A stretch of DNA of 57,104 nucleotides from Gemmatimonadota bacterium. GTDB lineage: Bacteria; Gemmatimonadota; Gemmatimonadetes; Gemmatimonadales; Gemmatimonadaceae. Below the pieces are notes generated by a model. That model searched no databases, was not told the DNA's origin, and saw nothing but the letters and a program-made list of their open reading frames with translations. The DNA is taken from the NCBI GenBank assembly GCA_021324775.1, contig JAJPIM010000038.1, positions 1 to 57,104 of the forward strand, read 5' to 3'. The position numbers and the translations under genes were made by a program. Shown here piece after piece: positions 27,103-35,504 of the stretch; position 1 is the first letter of the stretch; each line of letters begins with the position of its first letter.

Positions 27103-27690
27103 ATGATGACGACCTCCATGCGTGAACCGTCCGGCGCGGGCGACAAGCCGGCTTCCACCTCGTCCGCTTCGCTGACCGCCGCGGTGCGGAGGGCGATCCG
27201 CGACGTGCCCGATTTTCCGACGCCCGGCATCGTATTCAAGGATGTGGCGCCGCTGTTGGCCGACGCGCGGCTGTTTGCGCAGTCCACCGACGCACTCGCC
27301 GCACCCTTCGCCGGTGAAGGCATCACGCACGTCGTCGCGGTCGAGGCGCGCGGATTCATCTTCGGCGCCCCCGTGGCGCAGCGACTGGGAGCGGGATTCG
27401 TCCCGGTGCGCAAAGCCGGCAAGCTGCCGTGGAGAACAGAGCGGATCGAGTACGCGCTGGAATACGCGAGCGGCGTCCTCGAGATTCACCGCGACGCCTG
27501 CGGGCCGGGCGCGCGCGTCCTGATAGTCGATGATGTCCTCGCGACCGGAGGGACCGCGGCCGCGACGGCGGCGCTGGCTGAGCGGCTTGGCGCTCGTGTG
27601 GCGGGCATCGCAGTGCTGATCGAACTGGCGTTTCTGCACGGCCGAGACGCGCTCGGCGGCCGCCGTGTGGAGGCACTCGTCGCGTATTGA
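27103..27690 (+). CDS. apt: Adenine phosphoribosyltransferase
   Basis: Apt salvages adenine to AMP using PRPP. The 195-residue product has an N-terminal extension of about 23 residues (Ser/Thr/Ala-rich), then VRRAIRDVPDFPTPGIVFKD and VAVEARGFIFGAPVAQ. The substrate segment is FVPVRKAGKLPW, and the PRPP loop is VLIVDDVLATGGTAAAT. The start could be ATG 27103, 27106 or 27118; none has a strong ribosome site, and the core enzyme begins after residue 20 in any case. It is the last gene of the long + strand block. Confidence 0.94.
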   Translation: MMTTSMREPSGAGDKPASTSSASLTAAVRRAIRDVPDFPTPGIVFKDVAPLLADARLFAQSTDALAAPFAGEGITHVVAVEARGFIFGAPVAQRLGAGFVPVRKAGKLPWRTERIEYALEYASGVLEIHRDACGPGARVLIVDDVLATGGTAAATAALAERLGARVAGIAVLIELAFLHGRDALGGRRVEALVAY

Positions 27691-27753
27691 CCGCGCGTTG
27701 CGATGGTCCGGGCCTGTGCCGATGCCGATTTCCGATCTACACGGGGACGAGTT

Positions 27754-27779
27754 GGCCGGGCGACGACAGCCGCCCAGCC
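27754..27779. terminator. Candidate bidirectional terminator between apt and a DUF2911 gene
   Basis: GGCCGGGCG (27754-27762) pairs with CGCCCAGCC (27771-27779) with one mismatch and an eight-base loop. It sits between convergent genes. There is no T-run on either side. Confidence 0.4.
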
Positions 27780-27817
27780 GCGTTCCTCTCAGACCTCACC
27801 GGCGGCATCGGCCAGGT

Positions 27818-29059
27818 CTAGGGCCCCGCTGATCGCAACAGCACTGTCGCGGTGACGGTGTCCCACGACATCGTGAGCGCGCTGCCGGGTGCGCGCGGCA
27901 CCACGGCGATGGTGAATCGCTCGGCCGGCCGCGCCGACGACGAAGACGTCATCGGGACCCGCACCAGATCGGCCGACGGATCGTACTCGGTGCCCCATTC
28001 GCCGGTCTTGCGACTCACGATGAGCGTCCATCCGGTGGGCGCCGGGATCGTGAAGATCGTATATGACCCGGCGGGCACGACAGTGCCGGCGATCCTGAGA
28101 TCCTTGCTGGTCACGAGCGACGTCGCCCAGTTGGCGCCGGTGCGCCACACGGTGTTCCAGGGCACGATGTTGCCGAAGATCTCGCGGCCGCGTTTCGAGG
28201 GCCGGCTGTAGTCGATGGTCAGGGTCGCGCCGCCCACGGTCGCGCGCACGGTGTCTCGGGTCGAGAGCATGCCGAGCGCCTTTCCATGGGCGTCGCGGTC
28301 CATGAAGTCATTGGCCCAGCGATCGAGATCGGGCCACGGAATACGGGTGACGGTTGCCTGCAGCGTGCCGCCGGGATCGGTCATGGCGAGCACGCGACCC
28401 TTGGCATCGACGGTCGCGCGAATCGTGTCCGTCGGCGTCGTGATCCTGACCGTATCGTCTCGTGGGCCAACCATGATCGACCCGGTGTCGACTTGATCGG
28501 GCACATACACCCAGGCGAACGGCATAGCGTGTCCGTGCGCTGCAAGCGCGCGCGTGACCAGGATCTGATGCAGGCCGAATCCCGGCTGGAGCAGCGGCAC
28601 GGTGGTGCGCGGGGCCGCGTAGGACATCGCGTGCGAGCTGTCCTTGCGCTGGACGATCACGTGCGCGGAATCCGACGCAAAGTCCGCGGTCACCCGCACG
28701 TCGACCGGGCTGCTCGTGAGTCCCGTCCGGTAGTGCGCCACGGAGTACCCAGTGACGACACGATCGGGCGCCGGGGTCGTGCGGGCCGTGTAGATGAACC
28801 GCGACGTGTGCGGCGCGCGAGTGACGAAATCTCCCGTAATCGAATCGGCGTACGTCACGACGCGCTCGACCGCCAGAGTGTCGGCGCCGAGGCGGATGAG
28901 AAAACCGGAGCTGTCCAGGGGTGTCGCGGACTGGGCGCGGGCCGTCGCGGGAATGGCCGCGAGCGTGGCGGCAGCGATCGCAGCGACCAGCGCGATGCCG
29001 GGCCGTCGCAACGGCGCACGAAGGTGAAGCGGCTGGGTTTTGGCGGCAACAGCGCTCAT
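27818..29059 (-). CDS. Secreted DUF2911 protein (copy 1)
   Basis: A 413-residue exported protein. A signal peptide (LRRPGIALVAAIAAATLAAI, ending ATARAQS) follows ATG 29059; the open frame extends upstream but adds nothing secretory. The C-terminal 150 residues are DUF2911: ATLTIDYSRPSKRGREIFG, NTVWRTGANWATSL, VPAGSYTIFTIP and TGEWGTEYDPSADL. The 220-residue N-terminal region (GFLIRLGADTLAVERVV onward) has no family I can name but is shared with the two other copies in this window (29246-30523 and 50695-51921). DUF2911 function is unknown; it is common in Bacteroidota and Gemmatimonadota secretomes. Confidence 0.9.
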   Translation of the reverse strand: MSAVAAKTQPLHLRAPLRRPGIALVAAIAAATLAAIPATARAQSATPLDSSGFLIRLGADTLAVERVVTYADSITGDFVTRAPHTSRFIYTARTTPAPDRVVTGYSVAHYRTGLTSSPVDVRVTADFASDSAHVIVQRKDSSHAMSYAAPRTTVPLLQPGFGLHQILVTRALAAHGHAMPFAWVYVPDQVDTGSIMVGPRDDTVRITTPTDTIRATVDAKGRVLAMTDPGGTLQATVTRIPWPDLDRWANDFMDRDAHGKALGMLSTRDTVRATVGGATLTIDYSRPSKRGREIFGNIVPWNTVWRTGANWATSLVTSKDLRIAGTVVPAGSYTIFTIPAPTGWTLIVSRKTGEWGTEYDPSADLVRVPMTSSSSARPAERFTIAVVPRAPGSALTMSWDTVTATVLLRSAGP

Positions 29060-29228
29060 GTGAACCGTGCGGCAGAAGGCGAGAGACGCGGCCGGCAGCC
29101 GGTAGTGCTCACGCTGGCCAGCAGCAAGAATATGGCACGTTCGGGCTAAACCGGCCGATTCGGCCGTGCAGGCCCGCGGTGCACCCTGATCCGATACTGC
29201 GTCCGCGCGGTGTCCGGCCGTCATTACG

Positions 29229-29245
29229 ACCGGCTTCCGGCCGGT
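29229..29245 (-). terminator. Hairpin directly after DUF2911 copy 2
   Basis: ACCGGC (29229-29234) and GCCGGT (29240-29245) form a six-bp stem with a five-base loop. It begins on the base after the stop of the - strand gene ending at 29246. No T-run is present. Confidence 0.35.
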
Positions 29246-30523
29246 TCAGGACCCGCTGCGACTCGCCGGACGGACGGGCAGCGTCCCGACCGTTGTGTCC
29301 CACGTGAACGTCATGACCCCGGCCGCTGGTCCGGCCGGCGCAATACCGATCGTGAATTGCTCCACCGGGCGCGGCGCGCTCGACACCCGCATCGGGATGC
29401 GCGCGAAGTCCGCGGCCGAATCGTACTCGGTGCCCCATTCGCCGGTCCGCTTGCTCACGATGAGCTTCCACCCCGTGCGGCTGGGCAGGGAGAACAGCGT
29501 GTAGCTGCCGGCGGGTATCCGTGTGCCGCCGAGCACGATGTCCTTGTCCGTGACGAACCCCGTGGCCGCGTTCGCACCGGTGCGCCAGACGTGATCCCAG
29601 AGCACGACGCCGCCGAACACATCGCGGCCGCGCTTCATGGGCCGGCCATAGTCCACCGTCAGCGTGGCATCGCCGATAGTCGCGCGCGCCGTGCCGCGCG
29701 GAGAGAGGTTGCCGAGCGATGCGCCGTTGGCATCCCGGGCGACGAAGCCGGTGGTCCAGCGCGCCAGGTCCGGCCACGGGATGCGAGTGACAATCGCCTG
29801 CATCGTTCCGCCCACATCGGTGAGCGATTGGATGCGCCCGTATCCGTCGACCACTGCCCGGACCGGGTCGTCCTTGGTGTCGATCCGGACCGTATCATCG
29901 CGCGCATCCGCTTCGGCTGATCCCTTCATCAGGAGACCGGGGAGATAGACCGCGCTGTAGCCCACGCGATTCCCGCGGGCAGCCAGTGCCCGGTCGACGA
30001 CGGATTGGAGGATGCCGTACGATGGCTCGTTCATTGGGACCGCGCTGGCCGGCACCGCGACGGTAGAGCTCTGCGATTTGTCGCCGCGATAGACGGTCAT
30101 GTGCGCCGTGTCGTTCCTGAAGTCGACGTGCATGCTCGCGCTGACTGTTCCGTCCGCTGTCGGCGCACGGTAGAAGGCGATCGTATACCCCACGATCTCG
30201 TGGGCGGGCGTGAGACGCGCCGCATAGGTGAAGCGCTCGGTCTTGGGATACCGGTCGACGACCTCGCCGATGATCGAGTCGCGCGTCGCTATCACGCGCT
30301 CGATGGCGATGGTGTCCTGGCCCAGCCGTGTGACGTACGCTGCGCTGTCTCGTGGGCCGCGCTGCCCGTGCGCCGCCGCCGCGGCCACGAGCAGGAGCGC
30401 TGCCGCGAGAACGAGCGCGGCGGCGATCGGCGCGAGGGCGGGGACAGGTCTCCTGAGCGCATGGACCCGGGTCGCCGCGCGGCCGAGAGGGCGACGTCGC
30501 GATTGGTGTGAAGACAGTAGCAT
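29246..30523 (-). CDS. Secreted DUF2911 protein (copy 2)
   Basis: A 425-residue paralogue of the preceding gene, on the same strand and 186 bp upstream of it. From ATG 30523 there is an Arg-rich N-terminus, then a long hydrophobic Ala/Leu stretch (about residues 28-50) ending AAAHGQRG, consistent with a Sec signal. The N-terminal domain (YVTRLGQDTIAIERVI) aligns with YVTRLG/GFLIRLG counterparts in the other copies. The C-terminal DUF2911 domain has ATLTVDYGRPMKRGRDVFGG, DHVWRTGANAATGF, IPAGSYTLFSLPSRTGWKLI and TGEWGTEYDSAADF. No ribosome site was found. Tandem duplication is the simplest origin. Confidence 0.9.
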   Translation of the reverse strand: MLLSSHQSRRRPLGRAATRVHALRRPVPALAPIAAALVLAAALLLVAAAAAHGQRGPRDSAAYVTRLGQDTIAIERVIATRDSIIGEVVDRYPKTERFTYAARLTPAHEIVGYTIAFYRAPTADGTVSASMHVDFRNDTAHMTVYRGDKSQSSTVAVPASAVPMNEPSYGILQSVVDRALAARGNRVGYSAVYLPGLLMKGSAEADARDDTVRIDTKDDPVRAVVDGYGRIQSLTDVGGTMQAIVTRIPWPDLARWTTGFVARDANGASLGNLSPRGTARATIGDATLTVDYGRPMKRGRDVFGGVVLWDHVWRTGANAATGFVTDKDIVLGGTRIPAGSYTLFSLPSRTGWKLIVSKRTGEWGTEYDSAADFARIPMRVSSAPRPVEQFTIGIAPAGPAAGVMTFTWDTTVGTLPVRPASRSGS

Positions 30524-30744
30524 GGCCGGAGGGACAGAGAGCCGGAGGCGACGGGCGGGACCGGAATGAGATACCGTCCGTGAATGTGGCACGAATACTC
30601 GCGAGAGGGTTGCCGTGGCGTTGCGGGACGGATGAGGCGGACGACATTCCGGACGGCGGCCATCGCCAACTAGCTTTCGGGCGCCGGGGCAAGGGTCAGG
30701 CCCCGCGTGCGCGACCTTGGTGATTGCCTCCATCGGAGAGCCCC

Positions 30745-31917
30745 GTGACGCGTTTTCGCCCAGTCTATTGCGGGTTGTGGAGTGTCGTAGCGCTGGTGGT
30801 GGCGTTGGCGTGTGGTGCCCTGGAGGCCGTGTCCGCGCAGGACGCGCATTTCTTCTATCCGCCGCCAACGCCGGGCAACATGACGATCACCAAGGATATT
30901 GCGTTCGCGTCCGGCGATACCGGGAAGCTGCGAATGGACGTGTACCGGCCGGCCGGGGAGGCATTACCGGCTCTCATCTTCTTCAATGGGACGGGGCTGC
31001 CGCGCAGCGCAGAGGTGTATGCCGGGTGGGGGCGGATTGCGGCGTACAGGGGGTTGGTCGCGATCATCCCGGATTTGCGGCCGGACAGTGCGGTGCAGGA
31101 CTTCCAGAAGCTGGTGGCGTATCTGACGGCGCACGCGGCCGACTACAAGATCGATCGGGCGGCAATGGCGCTCTATGCGGCGTCGGCGAACGTCTCGACG
31201 GCGTTTCCGATCGTCGAGGATCCGCATCAGACCGCGATCGCCGCCGCGGTGATGTACTACGGGACGGCGGCGATCACACAATTCCGCCGGGATCTCCCGA
31301 TGTTATATGTGCGCGCGGGGCTGGATCGCCCATCGGTCAACGGAGCGGGTCCCGGGTCGATCGTGGCACTGGCGGCGCTGGCGGTGTCGCAGAACGCGCC
31401 TCTGACGTTGGTGAACGATGCGGGCGGCCATCATGCGTTCGAGGTCACGGACGATGATGGGGCGACGCGGCAGGTGATCGACGAGACGATCCAGTGGGTG
31501 AAGGGGGCGGTATCGCATCCGTATCTGGACGCGGTGCGTCATGGGGCGCCGGAGGCCGAGGTGGCGGCGCAGGTGGCGTCGGGTGATGCCAAGGCGGCGG
31601 TGCCCGGGTATGCGAAACTCGTCAACGATCATCCGGACGATGCGCGGCTGCGTCTCTCCTACGCGGAAGCATTGCTGGGCGACAAGCAGTACGAGGCAGC
31701 GTGCGCGCAGTTCGAGCGGTTGAAGGGGAAGGGGTTGGGTCCGCGCGACGTGGGGTTGCCGGCGGCGCGGGCGTGCATGCAGAACGGGGACGCGGAGCTG
31801 GCACTGGCGTGGTTGCGGACGATCCCGCGGCAATTCCTGCCGGCTGACCTGCAGCAGGACCCGATGTTCGAGAGCCTGAGGATGCGGGCCGAGTTCCGGG
31901 CGCTGTTCCAGCAGTAG
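30745..31917 (+). CDS. Secreted alpha/beta-hydrolase-like protein with C-terminal TPR region
   Basis: A 390-residue protein. GTG 30745, with GGAGAG at 30735-30740, gives a signal peptide (CGLWSVVALVVALACGALEA, then VSAQDA). TTG 30724 is an alternative. Residues 35-260 resemble a dienelactone-hydrolase/BD-FAE esterase fold: LRMDVYRPAGEALPALIFF, a degenerate nucleophile elbow YAASANVS in place of GxSxG, an acidic candidate in RAGLDRPS, and a His in GGHHAFEV. Residues 265-390 contain TPR-like helices (AVPGYAKLVNDHPDDARLRL, SYAEALLGDKQYEAACAQFE). The substrate is unknown. The altered elbow leaves catalytic activity open. Confidence 0.82.
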   Translation: MTRFRPVYCGLWSVVALVVALACGALEAVSAQDAHFFYPPPTPGNMTITKDIAFASGDTGKLRMDVYRPAGEALPALIFFNGTGLPRSAEVYAGWGRIAAYRGLVAIIPDLRPDSAVQDFQKLVAYLTAHAADYKIDRAAMALYAASANVSTAFPIVEDPHQTAIAAAVMYYGTAAITQFRRDLPMLYVRAGLDRPSVNGAGPGSIVALAALAVSQNAPLTLVNDAGGHHAFEVTDDDGATRQVIDETIQWVKGAVSHPYLDAVRHGAPEAEVAAQVASGDAKAAVPGYAKLVNDHPDDARLRLSYAEALLGDKQYEAACAQFERLKGKGLGPRDVGLPAARACMQNGDAELALAWLRTIPRQFLPADLQQDPMFESLRMRAEFRALFQQ

Positions 31918-31967
31918 GGGACGAGCGGCGAAACTCCGGACTGGGTGGCGTCGTAGGCCAGGAAAAT

Positions 31968-32357
31968 CTAGATCGCGGCGAACGCAGCGTCGGCGAGAAC
32001 GGCGATCGCGACCGCCGTCAGGACGCCCTCCAATTCCGATGTAGCGCCACGTGAGACGCGCTCGCCGTGCGTGCGGGCCGTAAGTCGTACCTCGCACGCC
32101 TCCTCGCCTAGCGGTGAGAGTGCGACCGACAGTTCGCGCGTGCCCGATCCGGATCCAAGGTACGTCCAGAACGAACCCGGGCCGGTGAGACCCGTGCTGG
32201 CTGGGAGCGCGAGGCGAAGTATCCCGCCCGCCAGTGGATGTCCCCCGACCGTGTCGATGAACTCGACCGCATACGGCCGCTTTCGGAGCAGACGTCCGAG
32301 CACGGCTAGTGTGCGCTCCGCGGATGCGGGGAATCGCCGCGTGGCGGTGGCGATCAT
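31968..32357 (-). CDS. Small protein of unknown function coupled to katA
   Basis: A 129-residue protein not recognised. Its ATG overlaps the katA stop in an ATGA (32354-32357), good evidence that it is real and translated with catalase. The sequence has an N-terminal RRFPASAERTLAVLGRLL and a beta-rich middle (YAVEFIDTVGGHPLAGG, RLALPASTGLTGPGSFW, ELSVALSPLGEEACEVRL). It ends in a hydrophobic helix (GVLTAVAIAVLADAAFAAI). The pattern recalls START/SRPBCC-like or polyketide-cyclase proteins but is too weak to assign. The C-terminal helix could associate with a membrane. Confidence 0.7.
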   Translation of the reverse strand: MIATATRRFPASAERTLAVLGRLLRKRPYAVEFIDTVGGHPLAGGILRLALPASTGLTGPGSFWTYLGSGSGTRELSVALSPLGEEACEVRLTARTHGERVSRGATSELEGVLTAVAIAVLADAAFAAI

Positions 32358-33841
32358 CGCACACCCGCCAGCGCGCCCGCGCCGCTCAATTCCGCCAACT
32401 CGGACACGAGGCCAAGCCCCTCGGCTACGCGCCGCCCGTAGTCCGCATCGGCCTGCACGAAGTGACCGAGTTGCCGACGCTGTACCTCGTGCCGGGCCTG
32501 ACCGAGTGATATGGCGATGCGCTTCGTGAGGCGGGCGCGTTCTCCTTCATCGAGGAGCCGATACAGATCGCCCGCTTGCGTAAAGTCGTCATAGCCCACG
32601 GTCGAGTCGTATCGGTCGGCGATGGCGGCGCCCAATTGCCACGCTGGATCGGCGAACGCCGGGTCGGGCGCCGGCGTGCCGGCGACGCTGTTCGGCCAGT
32701 AGTTGGGTCGTGCGCCATAGTGGCCGTTCGTTAGCGCGCCATCGCGGATGAAGTTCGCGGCCGGGGACACCGGTGCGTTGACCGGCACCTGGTGGTGGTT
32801 GACGCCGAGCCGGTGCAGGTGCGCGTCCGCGTAGCTCACGAGGCGCGCCTGGAGCATCCGGTCGGGGCTCGGCCCGATGCCGGGCACGAACGCGCTCGGC
32901 TTGAACGCGGCCTGCTCGACTTCCGCGAAGTAGTTCTCCGGATTCCGATCGAGCTTGAGCACGCCGATGTCGATCAGCGGGAAGTCCCGGTGCGGCCAGA
33001 CTTTGGTCAGGTCGAACGGATTCCAGCGGAAGCTCTCGGCCGCCTCTTCGGTCATGACCTGAATGCAGACGCGCCAGCGCGGAAACTCCCCGCGCGCGAT
33101 GGCATCGAACAGGTCGCGCTGGTGACTTTCGCGATCCTGGCCGATGAGATCCGCGGCGACCTCGTCGCGCAAGTTCGCGATGCCTTGGAGCGACCGGAAG
33201 TGGAACTTGCACCACACGCGTTTGCCCTGGCCGTCCACGAGCGAGTACGTGTGGCTGCCAAACCCGTGCATGTGCCGGTAGGTCGCGGGAATGCCGCGAT
33301 CCGAGAAGAGGATGGTGACCTGATGCAGCGATTCGGGACAGAGCGACCAGAAGTCCCACTGCATGTCCATGTCCCGCATGTTCGTCTGCGGGTGGCGCTT
33401 CTGCGTGTGGATGAACATCTGGAACTTGTACGGATCGCGGACGAAGAAGACCGGCGTGTTGTTGCCCACCAGGTCCCAGTTGCCTTGCTCCGTGTAGAAC
33501 TTGAGCGCGAACCCACGCACGTCGCGCTCCGCGTCGGCCGCGCCCCGCTCGCCAGCGACCGTCGAGAAGCGGAGAAAGACGCCGGTGGTCTTGCCGACGC
33601 GCTCGAAGAGCTTGGCGTGGGTGTATCGCGTGACGTCGTGCGTAACGGTAAACGTGCCGTACGCGCCCGACCCCTTGGCGTGCACGGGCCGTTCGGGGAT
33701 CCGCTCGCGATTGAAGTGCTGCATCTGCTCGATGAGCTGGACGTCCTGCAGCAGGGCCGGCCCGCGGGGGCCCGCGGTCAGTGCCTGCAGCACGCCGATC
33801 GGAGCGCCGTTAGCAGTCGTCAGAACAGGTGGTTTCTTCAT
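32354..33841 (-). CDS. katA: Monofunctional heme catalase
   Basis: Catalase disproportionates hydrogen peroxide to water and oxygen. The 495-residue length marks a small-subunit clade-3 enzyme. Active-site residues are clear: H54 in RPVHAKGSGAYG, N127 in LVGNNTPVFFVRD, and heme-ligand Y335 in RLVSYADAHLHR. RHMHGFGSHTYSLV and FYTEQGNWDLVGNN are further family signatures. It is divergent from oxyR and coupled at its 3' end to a small unknown gene. Translation starts at ATG 33841 with no ribosome site and a -10 hexamer seven bases before it. Confidence 0.97.
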   Translation of the reverse strand: MKKPPVLTTANGAPIGVLQALTAGPRGPALLQDVQLIEQMQHFNRERIPERPVHAKGSGAYGTFTVTHDVTRYTHAKLFERVGKTTGVFLRFSTVAGERGAADAERDVRGFALKFYTEQGNWDLVGNNTPVFFVRDPYKFQMFIHTQKRHPQTNMRDMDMQWDFWSLCPESLHQVTILFSDRGIPATYRHMHGFGSHTYSLVDGQGKRVWCKFHFRSLQGIANLRDEVAADLIGQDRESHQRDLFDAIARGEFPRWRVCIQVMTEEAAESFRWNPFDLTKVWPHRDFPLIDIGVLKLDRNPENYFAEVEQAAFKPSAFVPGIGPSPDRMLQARLVSYADAHLHRLGVNHHQVPVNAPVSPAANFIRDGALTNGHYGARPNYWPNSVAGTPAPDPAFADPAWQLGAAIADRYDSTVGYDDFTQAGDLYRLLDEGERARLTKRIAISLGQARHEVQRRQLGHFVQADADYGRRVAEGLGLVSELAELSGAGALAGVR

Positions 33842-33848
33842 GTGGCAG

Positions 33849-33878
33849 AGAATAGGGAGGTGTCGTATAGTTAGCCAA
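33849..33878 (-). promoter_or_regulatory. katA promoter, probably leaderless
   Basis: On the - strand, TTGGCT (33873-33878) and TATTCT (33849-33854) are separated by 18 bp. The -10 ends seven bases before the katA ATG, leaving essentially no leader. A + strand TATAGT (33866-33871), a possible oxyR -10, lies within the spacer, so the two promoters overlap. Confidence 0.6.
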
Positions 33879-33899
33879 GATGGATTACCTCCACGTCAC

Positions 33900-33914
33900 A
33901 TAGACGTATCCTAT
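33900..33914. promoter_or_regulatory. Candidate OxyR binding half-site at the oxyR start
   Basis: ATAG-N7-CTAT (33900-33914) matches the OxyR consensus half-site spacing exactly. It overlaps the oxyR start codon (the last base pair is within CTATGG). A second ATAG at 33867-33870 lacks its CTAT partner. The position suits autoregulation and control of katA. Confidence 0.5.
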
Positions 33915-34824
33915 GGAACTGCATCAGCTCCGATACTTTGTAGCCACGGCCGAGTGCGGCAATGTGAGCCGCGCGGCCGAGCGGTGTTTCATCGCGCAGC
34001 CGTCGTTGAGCCAGCAGCTCAAGAAGCTCGAGCAGCATCTGGGTACGATGCTTTTCGACCGGCTTGGCCGCGGTGTGGCGCTCACCGACGCCGGCCGGGC
34101 GCTCCTCCCCCGGGCGCGACGGATCCTGGCGGAGGTTCGGGAGACCGAAGCCAATCTGCGGCGTGAGGCGGAGGACGGCCCTGGCACGCTCGTCGTCGGC
34201 GCGATCCCCACGATCGCGCCCTACGTGCTTCCGCCCGCGCTGCGTGCCCTTCGGCGTGCGTATCCCGACTGTCCTGTGTCGGTCCGCGAGGATCTGAGCG
34301 AGGCGTTGGTCGAGGCCCTGGAGAACAACGAAATCGACTGCGCCCTGCTCAGCACGCCGTTGGACGATGACTTGCTGGATGTCGAGGTGATCGGCGAGGA
34401 GGAGTTGCTCGTCGCGCTGCCAACCGGGCACCCGGCGGCCGGCCGGCCGGAAATGCGTGTATCAGAGCTGCGCGGCGAACCGACGGTCGCACTCGAGGAC
34501 ATGCATTGCCTGGCCCGTCAGGTCCAGCATTTCTGCTCGACTCGGCACATCGCAAGCCGAGTCGTTTGTCGCACGACACAATTATCGACCATCACCGAGC
34601 TCGTGGCGCTCGGCCTGGGGCTCTCCCTCGTTCCGGAGATGGCGGCCGCCACGGACCGATCCGGGCGGTGCCGGTATCTCCGGCTTCGGCCCGGCAAACC
34701 GGTCCGCCAGATCGCTGTCGCGTGGCGGGCCGGCCGGAGCCGTCCCGTCGCGGCCACTCGGTTCATCGAAGCGGTCGCCACGAGGTTTCGGTCGGGTGGT
34801 CACTCATTCGTGCGACCGCACTAG
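33913..34824 (+). CDS. oxyR: OxyR hydrogen-peroxide-sensing LysR regulator
   Basis: A 303-residue LysR-type regulator. The winged-helix domain is at residues 1-60 (LHQLRYFVATAECGNVSRAA, QPSLSQQLKKLE). The sensing cysteines fall exactly at C199 and C208 (MHCLARQVQHFC), the positions of the peroxide-reactive pair in E. coli OxyR, so peroxide-driven disulfide switching is strongly supported. It is divergent from katA, the classic regulated partner, with a 71-bp shared control region. The start ATG 33913 lies within a candidate OxyR site; no ribosome site is visible. Confidence 0.95.
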   Translation: MELHQLRYFVATAECGNVSRAAERCFIAQPSLSQQLKKLEQHLGTMLFDRLGRGVALTDAGRALLPRARRILAEVRETEANLRREAEDGPGTLVVGAIPTIAPYVLPPALRALRRAYPDCPVSVREDLSEALVEALENNEIDCALLSTPLDDDLLDVEVIGEEELLVALPTGHPAAGRPEMRVSELRGEPTVALEDMHCLARQVQHFCSTRHIASRVVCRTTQLSTITELVALGLGLSLVPEMAAATDRSGRCRYLRLRPGKPVRQIAVAWRAGRSRPVAATRFIEAVATRFRSGGHSFVRPH

Positions 34825-34848
34825 CCGTCGCGGCCAGACGCCCCCCCG

Positions 34849-35376
34849 CTAGGAACGGGGCTTCGCCGTCGGCGGGAGCAAGTTGTTCAGCCGGAGATAG
34901 ATCGCAAACTGGCTGTAGTGGTCGGACCAGTCATCGACCCGTTCCATCATCATGCCGGCCCGCGTCCACTGCTGCCCAAAGGCCGAGACCGGGCCGGCGA
35001 GATTGGAATCATCGAGATGGGCGACCGATTGCTCGCAGAACGCGAAGCTCTCGCGCAGCCGCGCGACGAGCTTGGTCTTGTCGTCCGTCGGTGTGAGCTT
35101 AGCCCGGTCCGGGGCTTTCGCGCCCCCGATCGGAGGACACGCCTCGTCGTTGTCCTGCGCGACGTGCAGCACGATCTCCCCAAAGGTCATCTGCGCAGGA
35201 GTGGGCTTATAGCCGTACTTGTCCGCCGGCATTTCTTCGGCCGCCGCCACCAGGTTCTTCTCCATGCGCGTCGCGTTATGACGGAAGGCGTCGGCGGCCG
35301 GCGCCGAAGACTGGGCGGTACCGAGGGCTGGTAGAGCTGTCAGGGCAAGGAGAACGACGCTGCTGGCGATGCGCAT
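34849..35376 (-). CDS. Secreted DinB-like protein
   Basis: A 175-residue exported protein of the DinB/DUF664 four-helix type. ATG 35376 gives a signal peptide (MRIASSVVLLALTALPALGT, then AQSSA). The mature part has helices with LVAAAEEMPADKYGYKPTPA, MTFGEIVLHVAQDNDEAC and VDDWSDHYSQFAIYLRLN. The two His residues (HVAQDN and DHYSQ) match the metal-binding positions of DinB-like enzymes; the third ligand is less clear. Some family members are thiol-dependent metalloenzymes, but a secreted form with unknown substrate is all that can be said. It is convergent with oxyR. Confidence 0.85.
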   Translation of the reverse strand: MRIASSVVLLALTALPALGTAQSSAPAADAFRHNATRMEKNLVAAAEEMPADKYGYKPTPAQMTFGEIVLHVAQDNDEACPPIGGAKAPDRAKLTPTDDKTKLVARLRESFAFCEQSVAHLDDSNLAGPVSAFGQQWTRAGMMMERVDDWSDHYSQFAIYLRLNNLLPPTAKPRS

Positions 35377-35504
35377 GGGAGTGCTCGCGTTGTTAGGAGG
35401 GTGGCGCGTTCTAAGGCGCGTGGGGCACCATCTGGACCGGTCCGCGAATAATCTAGCCGATAACTGAAAAGCCACCACGACCCCGCTCGCTGACTCGTCG
35501 TCGC

